Shown here in pieces: positions 55,678 through 64,000 of a stretch of 64,000 nucleotides of DNA. Made by a program: the position numbers and the translations under genes. A model generated the notes under the pieces. That model searched no databases, was not told the origin of the DNA, and was given only the letters and a program-made list of their open reading frames with translations. The DNA comes from Cytophagales bacterium (GTDB taxonomy: Bacteria > Bacteroidota > Bacteroidia > Cytophagales > Cytophagaceae). The number at the start of each line of letters is the position of its first letter. The stretch's first letter is position 1. The DNA lies in the NCBI GenBank assembly GCA_004294225.1, contig REBA01000014.1, forward strand, positions 1 to 64,000, in the 5' to 3' direction.

Positions 55678-57207
55678 TTATTCCCATTCTATAGTAGCAG
55701 GCGGCTTGGAACTAATGTCATATACTACACGATTTACCCCTTTTACTTTATTGATAATCTCATTGCTAATATCTGCCAAAAAATCATAAGGTAGATGAGC
55801 CCAATCTGCTGTCATTCCATCTGTACTGGTTACAGCTCTGAGAGCTACTACCCTTTCATAAGTCCTTTCATCGCCCATAACACCAACTGATTGGATAGGC
55901 AAAAGCATACTTCCTGCTTGCCATACTTTATCATATAGCCCCGTTCTTTTCAATCCCATTATAAAAATGGAATCTACCTCTTGAAGTATAGCTACTTTTT
56001 CGAGAGTGATGTCACCCAATATTCTGATTGCTAAACCAGGACCTGGAAATGGATGACGATTTATAATATTTGAATCAATCTTTAAAGTATTACCTACTAA
56101 TCTTACTTCATCTTTGAACAAAGTTTTTAGTGGCTCTACAATCTTTAGTTTCATAAAATCAGGCAAGCCCCCTACATTATGATGAGACTTGATAGTTGCT
56201 GATGGTCCCTTTACCGAGACTGATTCAATCACATCTGGATATATAGTTCCTTGAGCCAACCATTTAACATCTTGAATCTTATGGGCTTCTTGGTCAAAAA
56301 CCTCGATAAAAGTTTTACCAATAGCTTTACGTTTTGCCTCTGGGTCTGTAAGATTAGTAAGAGCGGAATAAAACTGTTGCTTTGCATCTACACCAATTAC
56401 ATTCAAACCCATGTGCTGATAGGATGCCAGTACTTCTTCAAACTCATTTTTCCTTAGCAAACCATTATCCACAAAAATACAGGTTAAGTTTTCTCCTATT
56501 GCTTTGTCTATCAAGACAGCTGCTACAGAAGAATCTACACCGCCAGACAAGCCTAACACTACTTTATCCTGTTTCAATATTTGCTTTAGTTCATTTACAG
56601 TGCTATCCACAAATGCATCTGGTGTCCAAGCTTGATTACAATGGCAAATATCAACTACAAAATTCTTAATCAATATTTTTCCTTCCAAGCTATGGGTTAC
56701 CTCTGGGTGAAATTGAATACCATAGACTTCTTCTGATTTCAACTTAAAAGCTGCTACTCTTACTGTGTCTGTACTAGCGATAATCTCAAAGTTAGAGGAG
56801 ATTTCAGTGATTGTGTCAGCATGAGACATCCAAACTTGAGAATCCGAAGTAATACCTTGCATCAATAGATTATTCGTATTCAAATTAGAAATTTTTGCTC
56901 TACCGTATTCTCTTACCGAAGATGGTGCGACTATACCGCCTGATTTCTGTGCCATTAGTTGAGCACCATAACATACTCCCAATATTGGCAGTTTACCTAT
57001 CCAAGTTTTAAAATCAACCTCTGGAGCATTTATATCTCTCACAGAGCATGGGCTACCTGAAAGAATAATTCCTTTTATTGAATTATCTAAATCTGGAACT
57101 TTATTGTATGGGTGTATTTCGCAATAAACATTCAACTCTCTTACCCTTCTTGCAATAAGCTGAGTATATTGAGATCCAAAATCTAGTATTAAAATTTTTT
57201 CTAACAT
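55678..57207 (-). CDS. guaA: GMP synthase (glutamine-hydrolysing)
   Basis: A 509-residue enzyme converting XMP to GMP. The N-terminal class I glutamine amidotransferase starts [20 protein letters not shown] and has Cys in [12 protein letters not shown]; the FHPEV segment gives the His/Glu. The ATP pyrophosphatase domain shows the P-loop [15 protein letters not shown]. The C-terminal dimerisation domain ends [12 protein letters not shown] choose [11 protein letters not shown] as the start; the 13 upstream codons are hydrophobic and not conserved in the family. It follows the FKBP lipoprotein gene after 72 bases. Confidence 0.97.
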   Translation of the reverse strand: MLEKILILDFGSQYTQLIARRVRELNVYCEIHPYNKVPDLDNSIKGIILSGSPCSVRDINAPEVDFKTWIGKLPILGVCYGAQLMAQKSGGIVAPSSVREYGRAKISNLNTNNLLMQGITSDSQVWMSHADTITEISSNFEIIASTDTVRVAAFKLKSEEVYGIQFHPEVTHSLEGKILIKNFVVDICHCNQAWTPDAFVDSTVNELKQILKQDKVVLGLSGGVDSSVAAVLIDKAIGENLTCIFVDNGLLRKNEFEEVLASYQHMGLNVIGVDAKQQFYSALTNLTDPEAKRKAIGKTFIEVFDQEAHKIQDVKWLAQGTIYPDVIESVSVKGPSATIKSHHNVGGLPDFMKLKIVEPLKTLFKDEVRLVGNTLKIDSNIINRHPFPGPGLAIRILGDITLEKVAILQEVDSIFIMGLKRTGLYDKVWQAGSMLLPIQSVGVMGDERTYERVVALRAVTSTDGMTADWAHLPYDFLADISNEIINKVKGVNRVVYDISSKPPATIEWE

Positions 57208-57279
57208 AAATAATAAAAGAGATAAAATAATAATAGCCATCCACACGACATGTGCAGATGGCTATAAATTAAAAGAAGA

Positions 57280-58143
57280 TTATTTATTTTCTGGTATTTC
57301 GATATCAAACACGAGAATAGTGTTTGCAGGAATTGTACCAGCACCTTGCTCACCATATCCTAATGGAGAAGGAATAAATAGTGTAGCTTTATCGCCTCTA
57401 GATAATTCACCAATCCCCATGTGCCAACCAGGTATTACCTGACTCATGCCTTGTACAAATGGAAACTCTTTACCTGCATCAAATTGTCTACCATCTAAGA
57501 ATTTTCCCACATAGTTTACTTTTAAACTATCGCCCATAGCAATTTTAGCACCTTTACCTTTACTTGTGATGCTATAATAAACACCAGAAATGTTTTTACT
57601 ATACTTTATTTTTTTTGATTTCAAATAATTTACAATCACAATAGTATCTGAAGCTATTTGAGCAGTCATTCCCTCTCTTCGTTTCATATATTCTTCTTCC
57701 ATTTTCACTTTTTCTTTTTCAGATTCTTCTTTAGAACGAAGACTAATTACTTTTACAGTAAATTTCAAATCTCTTCCTTTAAATACTCCAGGAGGAAGTG
57801 TTGGCTGACCTTTGAATATAGAGTCGGCACTAATCATAAACACTGCACTATCACCTTTAGAAAGCAGTAATAACCCTTCTACAAGACCGCCTTTAAACTC
57901 TTCAATTTTTTTAATCTGAATTGGTATCGGTGCATTCCTTTTAAAAGTAGATTCAATGATAGAATCTTGATGGTTTTCAATCTGAAAATGTATCAGAGCC
58001 TCTCCCCCATCTTGAGCTGTTGGTCCTGCAGAGTCTGCAAGTATCTTGTAGCGCAATCCATTTTCATTTGTTTTATAATCTTTGCATGAAGAAAAGATAA
58101 GGGCAGAAGCCGCTGTTGCTAAGGTCAATAGTTTTTTTAACAT
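57280..58143 (-). CDS. FKBP-type lipoprotein with two FKBP-like domains (GldI-like)
   Basis: A 287-residue lipoprotein (lipobox IFSSC, Cys20). The first half (about 28-135) is a degenerate FKBP-like domain, and the second (about 188-285) a canonical FKBP domain (GDSLKVNYVGKFLDGRQFDAG, VIPGWHMGIGELSRGDKATLFIP). A charged coiled segment links them. In flavobacteria a FKBP lipoprotein, GldI, lies near an NrnA-type gene and is needed for gliding; the same neighbour occurs here, with a 7-base overlap. Assignment as GldI is inference; isomerase lipoprotein is firm. Confidence 0.88.
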   Translation of the reverse strand: MLKKLLTLATAASALIFSSCKDYKTNENGLRYKILADSAGPTAQDGGEALIHFQIENHQDSIIESTFKRNAPIPIQIKKIEEFKGGLVEGLLLLSKGDSAVFMISADSIFKGQPTLPPGVFKGRDLKFTVKVISLRSKEESEKEKVKMEEEYMKRREGMTAQIASDTIVIVNYLKSKKIKYSKNISGVYYSITSKGKGAKIAMGDSLKVNYVGKFLDGRQFDAGKEFPFVQGMSQVIPGWHMGIGELSRGDKATLFIPSPLGYGEQGAGTIPANTILVFDIEIPENK

Positions 58144-59177
58144 GATTTTTGATCTATTTTATAATTATTAATTAATTCTTTTTCGTACTGAGGAAGGACT
58201 TCTAAAAACTTATTTTCTGTGGCTTTTAAGTCTAAATCAGACTTTCCTCCAGCAGCATTTTTATGTCCACCTCCTTCAAAGTGTGTTCTTGCAAATTGAT
58301 TGACAGAGAAATCTTCTTTTGATCTGAATGATAATTTTACTGCATCGCTTCTTTCTATCATTAAACAGGCCATAACAATGCCCTCCAAGGAAAGTGCATA
58401 ATTTACCAAGCCTTCTGTATCTCCTGTTTGCGAATGATATTTCTCTAATTCTTCTTTATTGATTACAAAATAAGCTACGTGATATTGGGGTAATACAATT
58501 AATTTCTCTGACAAAGCAAATCCTAAAAACTTCAGTTTATCTAATGAATTATTGTCAAATATATTTTTATGAATTCTGCTTGTATTGATGCCTGCTCTAA
58601 TTAACTGTGCAACAATTTCATGAACTTCGACATTAGTATTTGGATGTCTAAAGGAGCCAGTATCTGTCATTATCCCAGCATAAAGACATTCGGCAATACA
58701 AGTATCAATCAAATGAAGTCCTTCACAAATATCTATAAATTTATAAATCAAAACAGCAGTAGCTGCAGCTTTTGTGTCCCAAAGCTGATAATTAGCAAAA
58801 CTATCTGGTTCTAGATGGTGGTCTATCATCACCTTTAGTCCTTTTGCTTGACTAACTATTTCTCCATATTGATGAATACGAAGTAATGAATTAAAGTCTA
58901 AACAAAATATCACATCTGCTTCATGAGTAATCTTTGTTAAAGCCTCATGTTGTTCTTGAGCATATATCAGCACTTTATCATTGCCTTCCATCCAATTTAA
59001 AAAGACTGGATAATCACTTGGAGCTATCACTGTAACTTGATGACCTTTCTTTACCAAAAACCGCATTAAAGCTAATGAAGAACCTAGAGCATCAGCATCG
59101 GGTTTGTGGTGGGTAGTAATAACGATTTTTTTGGGAGAATCCAGATGGGAAATCATGGAAGCTATTGGCTCCATCAT
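58137..59177 (-). CDS. nrnA: Bifunctional oligoribonuclease/PAP phosphatase (DHH family)
   Basis: A 346-residue DHH/DHHA1 phosphoesterase. The metal-binding motifs are TTHHKPDADALGSSLAL (motif I), IFCLDFN (motif II), the DHH-type MIDHHLEPDSF (motif III), TDTGSFRHPNT (motif IV) and the DHHA1 GGGHKNAAGG near the end. Such enzymes degrade short oligoribonucleotides and 3'-phosphoadenosine-5'-phosphate. It overlaps the FKBP lipoprotein gene by seven bases and is the first gene of a unit with guaA. A second start at the next ATG (MEPIA) is equally possible. Confidence 0.92.
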   Translation of the reverse strand: MMEPIASMISHLDSPKKIVITTHHKPDADALGSSLALMRFLVKKGHQVTVIAPSDYPVFLNWMEGNDKVLIYAQEQHEALTKITHEADVIFCLDFNSLLRIHQYGEIVSQAKGLKVMIDHHLEPDSFANYQLWDTKAAATAVLIYKFIDICEGLHLIDTCIAECLYAGIMTDTGSFRHPNTNVEVHEIVAQLIRAGINTSRIHKNIFDNNSLDKLKFLGFALSEKLIVLPQYHVAYFVINKEELEKYHSQTGDTEGLVNYALSLEGIVMACLMIERSDAVKLSFRSKEDFSVNQFARTHFEGGGHKNAAGGKSDLDLKATENKFLEVLPQYEKELINNYKIDQKSC

Positions 59178-59617
59178 AACTAAATAAACAAGGGATGACT
59201 AAACAAAAGAAAACCTAAAAGCATCTATCAAACAATAATATGTATAAAAAAGTTTAAAATACCTCTTTTGAATATACCTCAAAACGGAATGCAATTTGGC
59301 TGAATTAGATTTTAAAAACAAAAATATCCTGTATAATTCTACTTTTGAAAAATAGAATTCGCAAATAAAGAAATCAAAGTCCTGTAAATAATATTTTTAA
59401 AAAAGATTGATAATTAATCATAAATAAGAGTCCTATTGAATTTTGCTTATGTTTAACAACTCAACCGATAGAAATTGTAAAGAAAACGAGATTTTTATAA
59501 TAATAGATTTTGTTAAATGAGTTCAAAGAAAATTTAATTTGTTAATCAAAAGAATGAAAAAATATTCTTTTTAAAAGAATATTTTATAAGTTTAAAACCT
59601 AATAAACTTTTATTTTA
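59178..59617. other. Divergent intergenic region before GH3 gene
   Basis: About 440 bases with no supported reading frame between nrnA (minus) and bglX (plus). It holds a perfect palindrome near the bglX start (59559-59585). No clear -7 box at a good position was found; the rest is AT-rich. Confidence 0.55.
59559..59585. promoter_or_regulatory. Palindrome 33 bases before bglX
   Basis: AAAATATTCTTTT (59559-59571), one centre base, then its exact complement (59573-59585). It is placed where a regulator or RNA polymerase could be affected; the symmetry fits a dimeric DNA-binding protein. Confidence 0.4.
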
Positions 59618-61846
59618 ATGAAAAAAACCATACTACTCCTTCTTCTTCCTTATGCGGTAATGGCACAAAATACATCAATTAAAAACATTGATTTCAAAGC
59701 AGATTCTGTCATAAAGTTGATGACTTTAGAAGAGAAAATCGGGCAACTTAATCAATTATCTATTGAATTTGCAACTGGTAATAAAGATGGTAGTGCAGCT
59801 CTGAATTATTATGAGGAATCGGTAAGAAATGGAACTGTTGGCTCATTTTTGAACACGCCGAATTTGGATTACAAAATCAAATTGCAAAAAATTGCCATGA
59901 ACGAGTCTCGGATGAAAATTCCAATAATATTCGCATTAGATGTAATCCATGGTTATAAAGTAATTGCACCAATACCTTTAGCACAAAGTTGTTCTTGGGA
60001 TTTAAAAGCTATAGAAAAATCAGAAAGAGTAGCAGCAGAGATGGCCTCAGCAGATGGCGTTCACTGGACATTTGCACCTATGATTGACGTAACTAGAGAC
60101 CCTCGTTGGGGAAGAGTAATGGAAGGCTCTGGAGAAGATACATGGCTGGGTTCAAAAATTGCCGTTGCAAGAGTAAAAGGATTCCAAGGAGATGATTTAA
60201 GTAAAAATAACACCATTCTAGCTTGTGCCAAACATTTTGCGGCATACGGAGCTGCAGAGGCTGGAAGGGAATACAATACCGTGGAAATTTCTGAACGTCA
60301 ATTACGTGAAGTATATCTTCCTCCTTTCAAAGCTGCCGCAGATGCTGGTATAGGTAGTTTTATGAATTCTTTCAATACCATATCTGGTATACCATCAAGC
60401 GGAAACAAGCATTTGGTTAAAGATATCTTAAAAACAGAATGGAATTTCAAAGGCTTTGTAGTATCTGATTGGGCATCTATTTCTGAAATGCTCAACCATG
60501 GTGTGGCCAAAGATACCATGGATGTAGCTCGTTTGGCAATGGTGAACCAAACTTCAGATATGGATATGGAAGGTATGGCATATATTAAATCATTAAAAAA
60601 ACTAGTAGAACAAGGCAAAGTTCCAGAAGCTAATATTAATGATGCTTGCAAAAGAATTCTTAAAGCAAAATTTGCCTTAGGATTATTTCAAGACCCATTT
60701 AAATACTTTGACAAAAAAAGAAAAGAAGCTAGTTTGAAAAATCCAGAATATCCTTTAGCCTCACGTGATTTGGCAAAAAAATCAATGGTATTGCTCAAAA
60801 ATGACAATAATATTCTACCGCTTAAAAAGTCAATTAAATCTATAGCATTAATAGGGGCATTTGCAAATAGTAAGAAAGATAGAGATTACATGAGCTTTTG
60901 GACCTTCGGTGCAGAACAAAAGAATGTAATTAATCTCTATGAAGGTATTAAAAATAAGGTTAATGCTACAACACAAATCTTTGTTGACACGCTTTGCGGA
61001 AAGGTAGATTGCCAACAAAATGCCATCGAAAAAGCTGTTCAAACAGCTTTAAAAGCGGAAGTTGTAGTACTTGCTGTTGGAGAAAATGGAGAAAGAAATG
61101 GAGAATGTAGATCTAGGAGCGAGATTAACCTTCCAGGTAATCAACAAGCTTTAATAAGAGCTGTACTTAAAACTGGTAAGCCTGTAGTTTTAGTATTATT
61201 TAACGGTCGTCCGCTTACTTTAAAATGGGAAAATGATAACGTGCCAGCAATTTTAGAAGCTTGGCAACCTGGTACTGAAGCTGGAAATGCTTTAGCTGAA
61301 GTACTTTTTGGTGATTATAACCCTTCGGGTAAATTAACTATGAGTTTTCCTTATGCCCTAGGGCAAATTCCTGTTTATTATAATCAACTCCCTACTGGCA
61401 GACCTCTTGTTAAACCTAACGAAATGTGGAAATCTACTTTTTCTGATATACCCAACGAGCCTCTTTATCCATTTGGTTTCGGATTAAGTTACACTAAATT
61501 CAGCTATTCTGATGTTGCACTCTCTGCTTCTGAAATAAACATAAATCAAACTTTAGAAGTGTCTGTAACAATTAAAAATATTGGAAAATATGATGGAGAG
61601 GAAATTGTGCAAATGTATATTAGAGATTTAGTGGCTGAGGTTTCTCGCCCTGTAAAAGAGCTTCGTGGTTTTGAGAAAATCTATTTAAAAGCAGGAGAAT
61701 CGAAAAAAGTTACTTTCAAGCTTACCGCAGAAGATTTGAAATATTGGAATTCAGACCTTGTATATAAAGCCGATCTTGGAGATTTTAAAGTCTTTGTCGG
61801 AGGAAGTTCTGTAGATGTAACAGAAAAAGTATTTAGCTTAAAATAA
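59618..61846 (+). CDS. bglX: Glycoside hydrolase family 3 beta-glucosidase
   Basis: A 742-residue exported GH3 enzyme with a signal peptide ending VMAQ. It has the N-terminal TIM-barrel (HWTFAPMIDVTRDPRWGRVMEG, CAKHFAAYGAAEAGREYN), with nucleophile Asp in FVVSDWASI (Asp284). The C-terminal alpha/beta sandwich and fibronectin type III-like domain (about 650-740, IGKYDGEEIVQMYI) follow. It hydrolyses terminal beta-glucosyl residues from oligosaccharides in the periplasm. A sensor kinase gene lies convergently after it. Start is well placed before the signal sequence. Confidence 0.95.
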   Translation: MKKTILLLLLPYAVMAQNTSIKNIDFKADSVIKLMTLEEKIGQLNQLSIEFATGNKDGSAALNYYEESVRNGTVGSFLNTPNLDYKIKLQKIAMNESRMKIPIIFALDVIHGYKVIAPIPLAQSCSWDLKAIEKSERVAAEMASADGVHWTFAPMIDVTRDPRWGRVMEGSGEDTWLGSKIAVARVKGFQGDDLSKNNTILACAKHFAAYGAAEAGREYNTVEISERQLREVYLPPFKAAADAGIGSFMNSFNTISGIPSSGNKHLVKDILKTEWNFKGFVVSDWASISEMLNHGVAKDTMDVARLAMVNQTSDMDMEGMAYIKSLKKLVEQGKVPEANINDACKRILKAKFALGLFQDPFKYFDKKRKEASLKNPEYPLASRDLAKKSMVLLKNDNNILPLKKSIKSIALIGAFANSKKDRDYMSFWTFGAEQKNVINLYEGIKNKVNATTQIFVDTLCGKVDCQQNAIEKAVQTALKAEVVVLAVGENGERNGECRSRSEINLPGNQQALIRAVLKTGKPVVLVLFNGRPLTLKWENDNVPAILEAWQPGTEAGNALAEVLFGDYNPSGKLTMSFPYALGQIPVYYNQLPTGRPLVKPNEMWKSTFSDIPNEPLYPFGFGLSYTKFSYSDVALSASEININQTLEVSVTIKNIGKYDGEEIVQMYIRDLVAEVSRPVKELRGFEKIYLKAGESKKVTFKLTAEDLKYWNSDLVYKADLGDFKVFVGGSSVDVTEKVFSLK

Positions 61847-61887
61847 CATTACAGATTCAGCCTAGATGTAAAGAGGTATAGCAATAC

Positions 61888-61930
61888 AAATTACCCTATT
61901 CCATAGAAGTGATAGGGTAATTTATTTTTT
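61888..61930. terminator. Bidirectional terminator after bglX
   Basis: AAATTACCCTAT (61888-61899) pairs with 61912-61923, followed by TATTTTTT. The stem contains the stop codon of the kinase gene. It separates bglX from the convergent kinase. Confidence 0.85.
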
Positions 61931-63998
61931 CATGTGCATCCTCAATAGATTCATTATAGCTAGGAATAAATAGTTCTATTTGTGTTCCTTGCTTGGGAAG
62001 GCTAGTCAACTTTATTTTCCCACCTAATCTATTAACAATTTTCTTAACTAAGTATAAACCTAATCCAGAGCCTTTAGATTGATCTGTTCCTCTAAAAAAC
62101 ATATCAAATACGCGGGATTTTATTTCAGTAGGGATTCCTATACCATTGTCAGAAATCATAATCAGCACACCATTTTTATAATCTGCAATATCTACTATAA
62201 CCAATATATCTGTTTTATCATTATTGTAATACCTTACTGCATTATCTAACAAGTTGAGCAATACACTATATAATGCTCTTTTATCTCCCATAAATAAATT
62301 TTTATATTCGATATTAAATCTTAGCCTAAGTGCCTTAGGCAGTTCTATTTTATGAATTTCTTCTTTTATTTCTGCCAAAATTTCATTGAAATTTATAGCT
62401 TCTATTTGCAAGACGACTTCTGTTATTTCTACAATATTAATAAGGTCTTTCAAAATAAAGTCTAAGCGATTTATCCTATCAGAAATAAGTCCAAAATATT
62501 TTAGAGATGCTTCGTCTTTAATCTCCATCTGACCAAGATTAGTAAGCCCTTTTACAGTAGATAGTGGGCCTTTCAGGTCATGCGATGCTCTGTATATAAA
62601 AGTATTGAGTTCTTTATTGGTCTCTTTTAATCGATCTTCGCTTTCTTTGAGTTTTCTTTCTGCACGTTTGCGGTCTGTAATCTCTGCCAAAAGTTTAATT
62701 TTCTCTTCTTGAAGTATCTTTTGTTCTCTTTCTAAAGCGCGAGTTCTAAATTTTAATATTAGAACAAATAGCAACAAGACAAATAGAAAAGTAATTAAAT
62801 AAAACCACCATGTTTTCCAAAAGGGATTGAGAATAATGAACTCAAATTGCATAGGAACCTCCTGCCAAATGCCTTCTTTATTGGCAGCTACCACTTTAAA
62901 AATATATTTTCCAGGAGGGATATTGGGGTAAGTAACAAAATCCTCCTTAGTTTCAAGAGACCAATCTTTCTGAAATCCTTCTAATTTATATTTATATTTT
63001 ATTTTGTCAGGTTCAGAAAATGAAATTCCTCTTACATGAAATGTAAAATGATTTTTATCGTAGGGTAATTCTAGATTTAATGGAATTTGTGCAAGCGTAT
63101 AAAGTTGGTTAGAATACTTTTTCCAATCTACTTTTTGAAAGTATAGTTCTATTGAGGTAATAATCACCGATGGCCCTGTTTTTTTTGGCTTATCTACATT
63201 TAAATTATATCTTAGCAATCCCTCAGAACTTCCAAACCAAAGATTGCCGTCAAAATCTTCAGTACTGGCATTATTAATTATCTCATCAACTAAAAAATCG
63301 TCCTTCTTTTGATAAAAAACAAAATTTTCATTATTGATATCGCACTTTGTTAATCCATTTTTATGACCTACCCATAGGTTATTATTTTTATCGCAATTTA
63401 TTAGATAGCAATAATTAGATCCTAAGCCATTAGACTGGTTGTATTTCTTAACGACCTTTTTACCATCAAACTTATATATTCCCTGACCATAAGTACCAAT
63501 CCAAATATTTCCTTTTCTGTCTTCCGTAAAGGCATTAATCTCTAGACCAGAAGATTCATTGGGTGAGGGGAAAGTATTAATTTTATTATTGTAGTTAGAA
63601 ATACCACTGCCATGTGTAGCAAACCAAGCAGTATTTCGGCTATCTATGAATACAGAAAATATATTGTTATGCAACAGCCCACTCTCCATTGTCAAGTGAT
63701 TTATGGGCTTGGAAGATGAGGAGTTAAACAAAAACACACCATCTTCGGTGGCCACCCATAATTGATTTTTTTTATCCTTATTTAAATGATTGATTTTATT
63801 AGCCAAAGTATTAGTAGGGCTATAAAACCATCTTTCCGAAGCTCCATTAGCAAGGTTAAGTTTCCAGATTCCATTATTATCAGTACCTATAAAAAGAACA
63901 TCCTCCTCGATACTAATAATAGAAGTTATCTTTGCTCCTCCTACAACATTAATATATTGACTCTTTTCGGAAAGGTCGTTTAACTTATATTTTTTCAA
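61896..63998 (-). CDS. Propeller-sensor histidine kinase, N-terminus cut by window edge
   Basis: At least 700 residues; the frame stays open to the window end, and the first available codon is a TTG in a region that looks like coding sequence, so the true start is outside. It has Reg_prop blades (repeats of GNIWIGTYGQGIYKF, NNLWVGHKNGL), a Y_Y_Y domain (about 305-390; LPYDKNHFTFHV ... YKYKLEGFQKDW), one TM (about 393-418), a coiled coil, HisKA with the phospho-accepting His in RASHDLKGPL (about 474), and an HATPase_c domain (SDNGIGIP, GSGLGLYLV). No receiver or DNA-binding domain is present. Signal and partner are unknown; the neighbouring bglX hints at carbohydrate sensing. Confidence 0.93.
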   Translation of the reverse strand: MKKYKLNDLSEKSQYINVVGGAKITSIISIEEDVLFIGTDNNGIWKLNLANGASERWFYSPTNTLANKINHLNKDKKNQLWVATEDGVFLFNSSSSKPINHLTMESGLLHNNIFSVFIDSRNTAWFATHGSGISNYNNKINTFPSPNESSGLEINAFTEDRKGNIWIGTYGQGIYKFDGKKVVKKYNQSNGLGSNYCYLINCDKNNNLWVGHKNGLTKCDINNENFVFYQKKDDFLVDEIINNASTEDFDGNLWFGSSEGLLRYNLNVDKPKKTGPSVIITSIELYFQKVDWKKYSNQLYTLAQIPLNLELPYDKNHFTFHVRGISFSEPDKIKYKYKLEGFQKDWSLETKEDFVTYPNIPPGKYIFKVVAANKEGIWQEVPMQFEFIILNPFWKTWWFYLITFLFVLLLFVLILKFRTRALEREQKILQEEKIKLLAEITDRKRAERKLKESEDRLKETNKELNTFIYRASHDLKGPLSTVKGLTNLGQMEIKDEASLKYFGLISDRINRLDFILKDLINIVEITEVVLQIEAINFNEILAEIKEEIHKIELPKALRLRFNIEYKNLFMGDKRALYSVLLNLLDNAVRYYNNDKTDILVIVDIADYKNGVLIMISDNGIGIPTEIKSRVFDMFFRGTDQSKGSGLGLYLVKKIVNRLGGKIKLTSLPKQGTQIELFIPSYNESIEDAHEKINYPITSME

Positions 63999-64000
63999 TA

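Overview
The window is AT-rich DNA from a member of the Bacteroidota, most likely of the Cytophagia/Chitinophagia type; genus and species cannot be read from it. The assignment rests on several marks: type IX secretion (T9SS) sorting tails, three loci with PorP/SprF and/or PD40-OmpA proteins, a TonB-dependent receptor paired with a DUF4249-like lipoprotein, a split methionine synthase, a DUF1800/DUF1501 pair, and Bacteroidota-type -7 boxes (TAnnTTTG). Most of the sequence is ordinary chromosome with dense, well-formed genes.

Layout. 0.1-3.3 kb: TonB receptor and surface lipoprotein (minus), with a dyad-symmetric site in front. 3.5-4.6 kb: TM2-type membrane protein and Ppx/GppA phosphatase. 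4.8-8.6 kb: methionine synthase in two genes, behind a promoter and a candidate (weak) SAM-II-like leader. 8.6-12.0 kb: DUF1800 and DUF1501 secreted proteins. 12.1-15.5 kb: large multi-PAS histidine kinase. 15.6-17.0 kb: peptide deformylase and omega-amidase-type hydrolase. 17.0-20.1 kb: PorP/SprF protein, PD40 protein and YbjN-like protein. 20.4-26.9 kb: GDP-mannose dehydratase, Wza-like and Wzc-like polysaccharide export proteins, an outer-membrane barrel and a lipoprotein, closely spaced. 26.9-29.6 kb: an insertion flanked by a 175-bp imperfect direct repeat beside tRNA-Ser(UGA), carrying one T9SS cargo gene and short palindromic elements. 29.9-33.4 kb: pyrG and yidC. 33.6-45.3 kb: surface locus with a dockerin-like secreted protein, a 2329-residue type B T9SS adhesin, a PorP/SprF protein and a PD40-OmpA-LysM protein. 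45.4-47.8 kb: CorA, acyl-CoA thioesterase and phenylalanine hydroxylase. 48.0-50.2 kb: a CHASE2 membrane protein without output domain plus a FecR-like/TPR secreted protein. 50.3-52.5 kb: dicarboxylate symporter, FKBP isomerase and a small unknown. 52.7-55.6 kb: PD40 protein with two OmpA domains. 55.7-59.2 kb: NrnA, FKBP lipoprotein and GuaA. 59.6-61.8 kb: GH3 beta-glucosidase. 61.9-64.0 kb: propeller-sensor histidine kinase, cut by the window edge.

How the genes work together. Much of the window serves the cell surface: secretion and anchoring of large adhesins (PorP/SprF, OmpA/PD40/LysM proteins, cargo with sorting tails), polysaccharide export, and uptake through the TonB receptor. Housekeeping genes (metH, def, pyrG, yidC, guaA, tRNA-Ser) are interspersed. 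Convergent genes are repeatedly separated by long perfect or near-perfect palindromes that run into the coding ends.

The least ordinary items are the direct-repeat-flanked insertion beside tRNA-Ser, the 58-bp perfect palindrome at 16975-17032, the CHASE2/FecR-like pair, the tandem-OmpA protein and the leader of metH. I did not find a clear new defence or mobile system.
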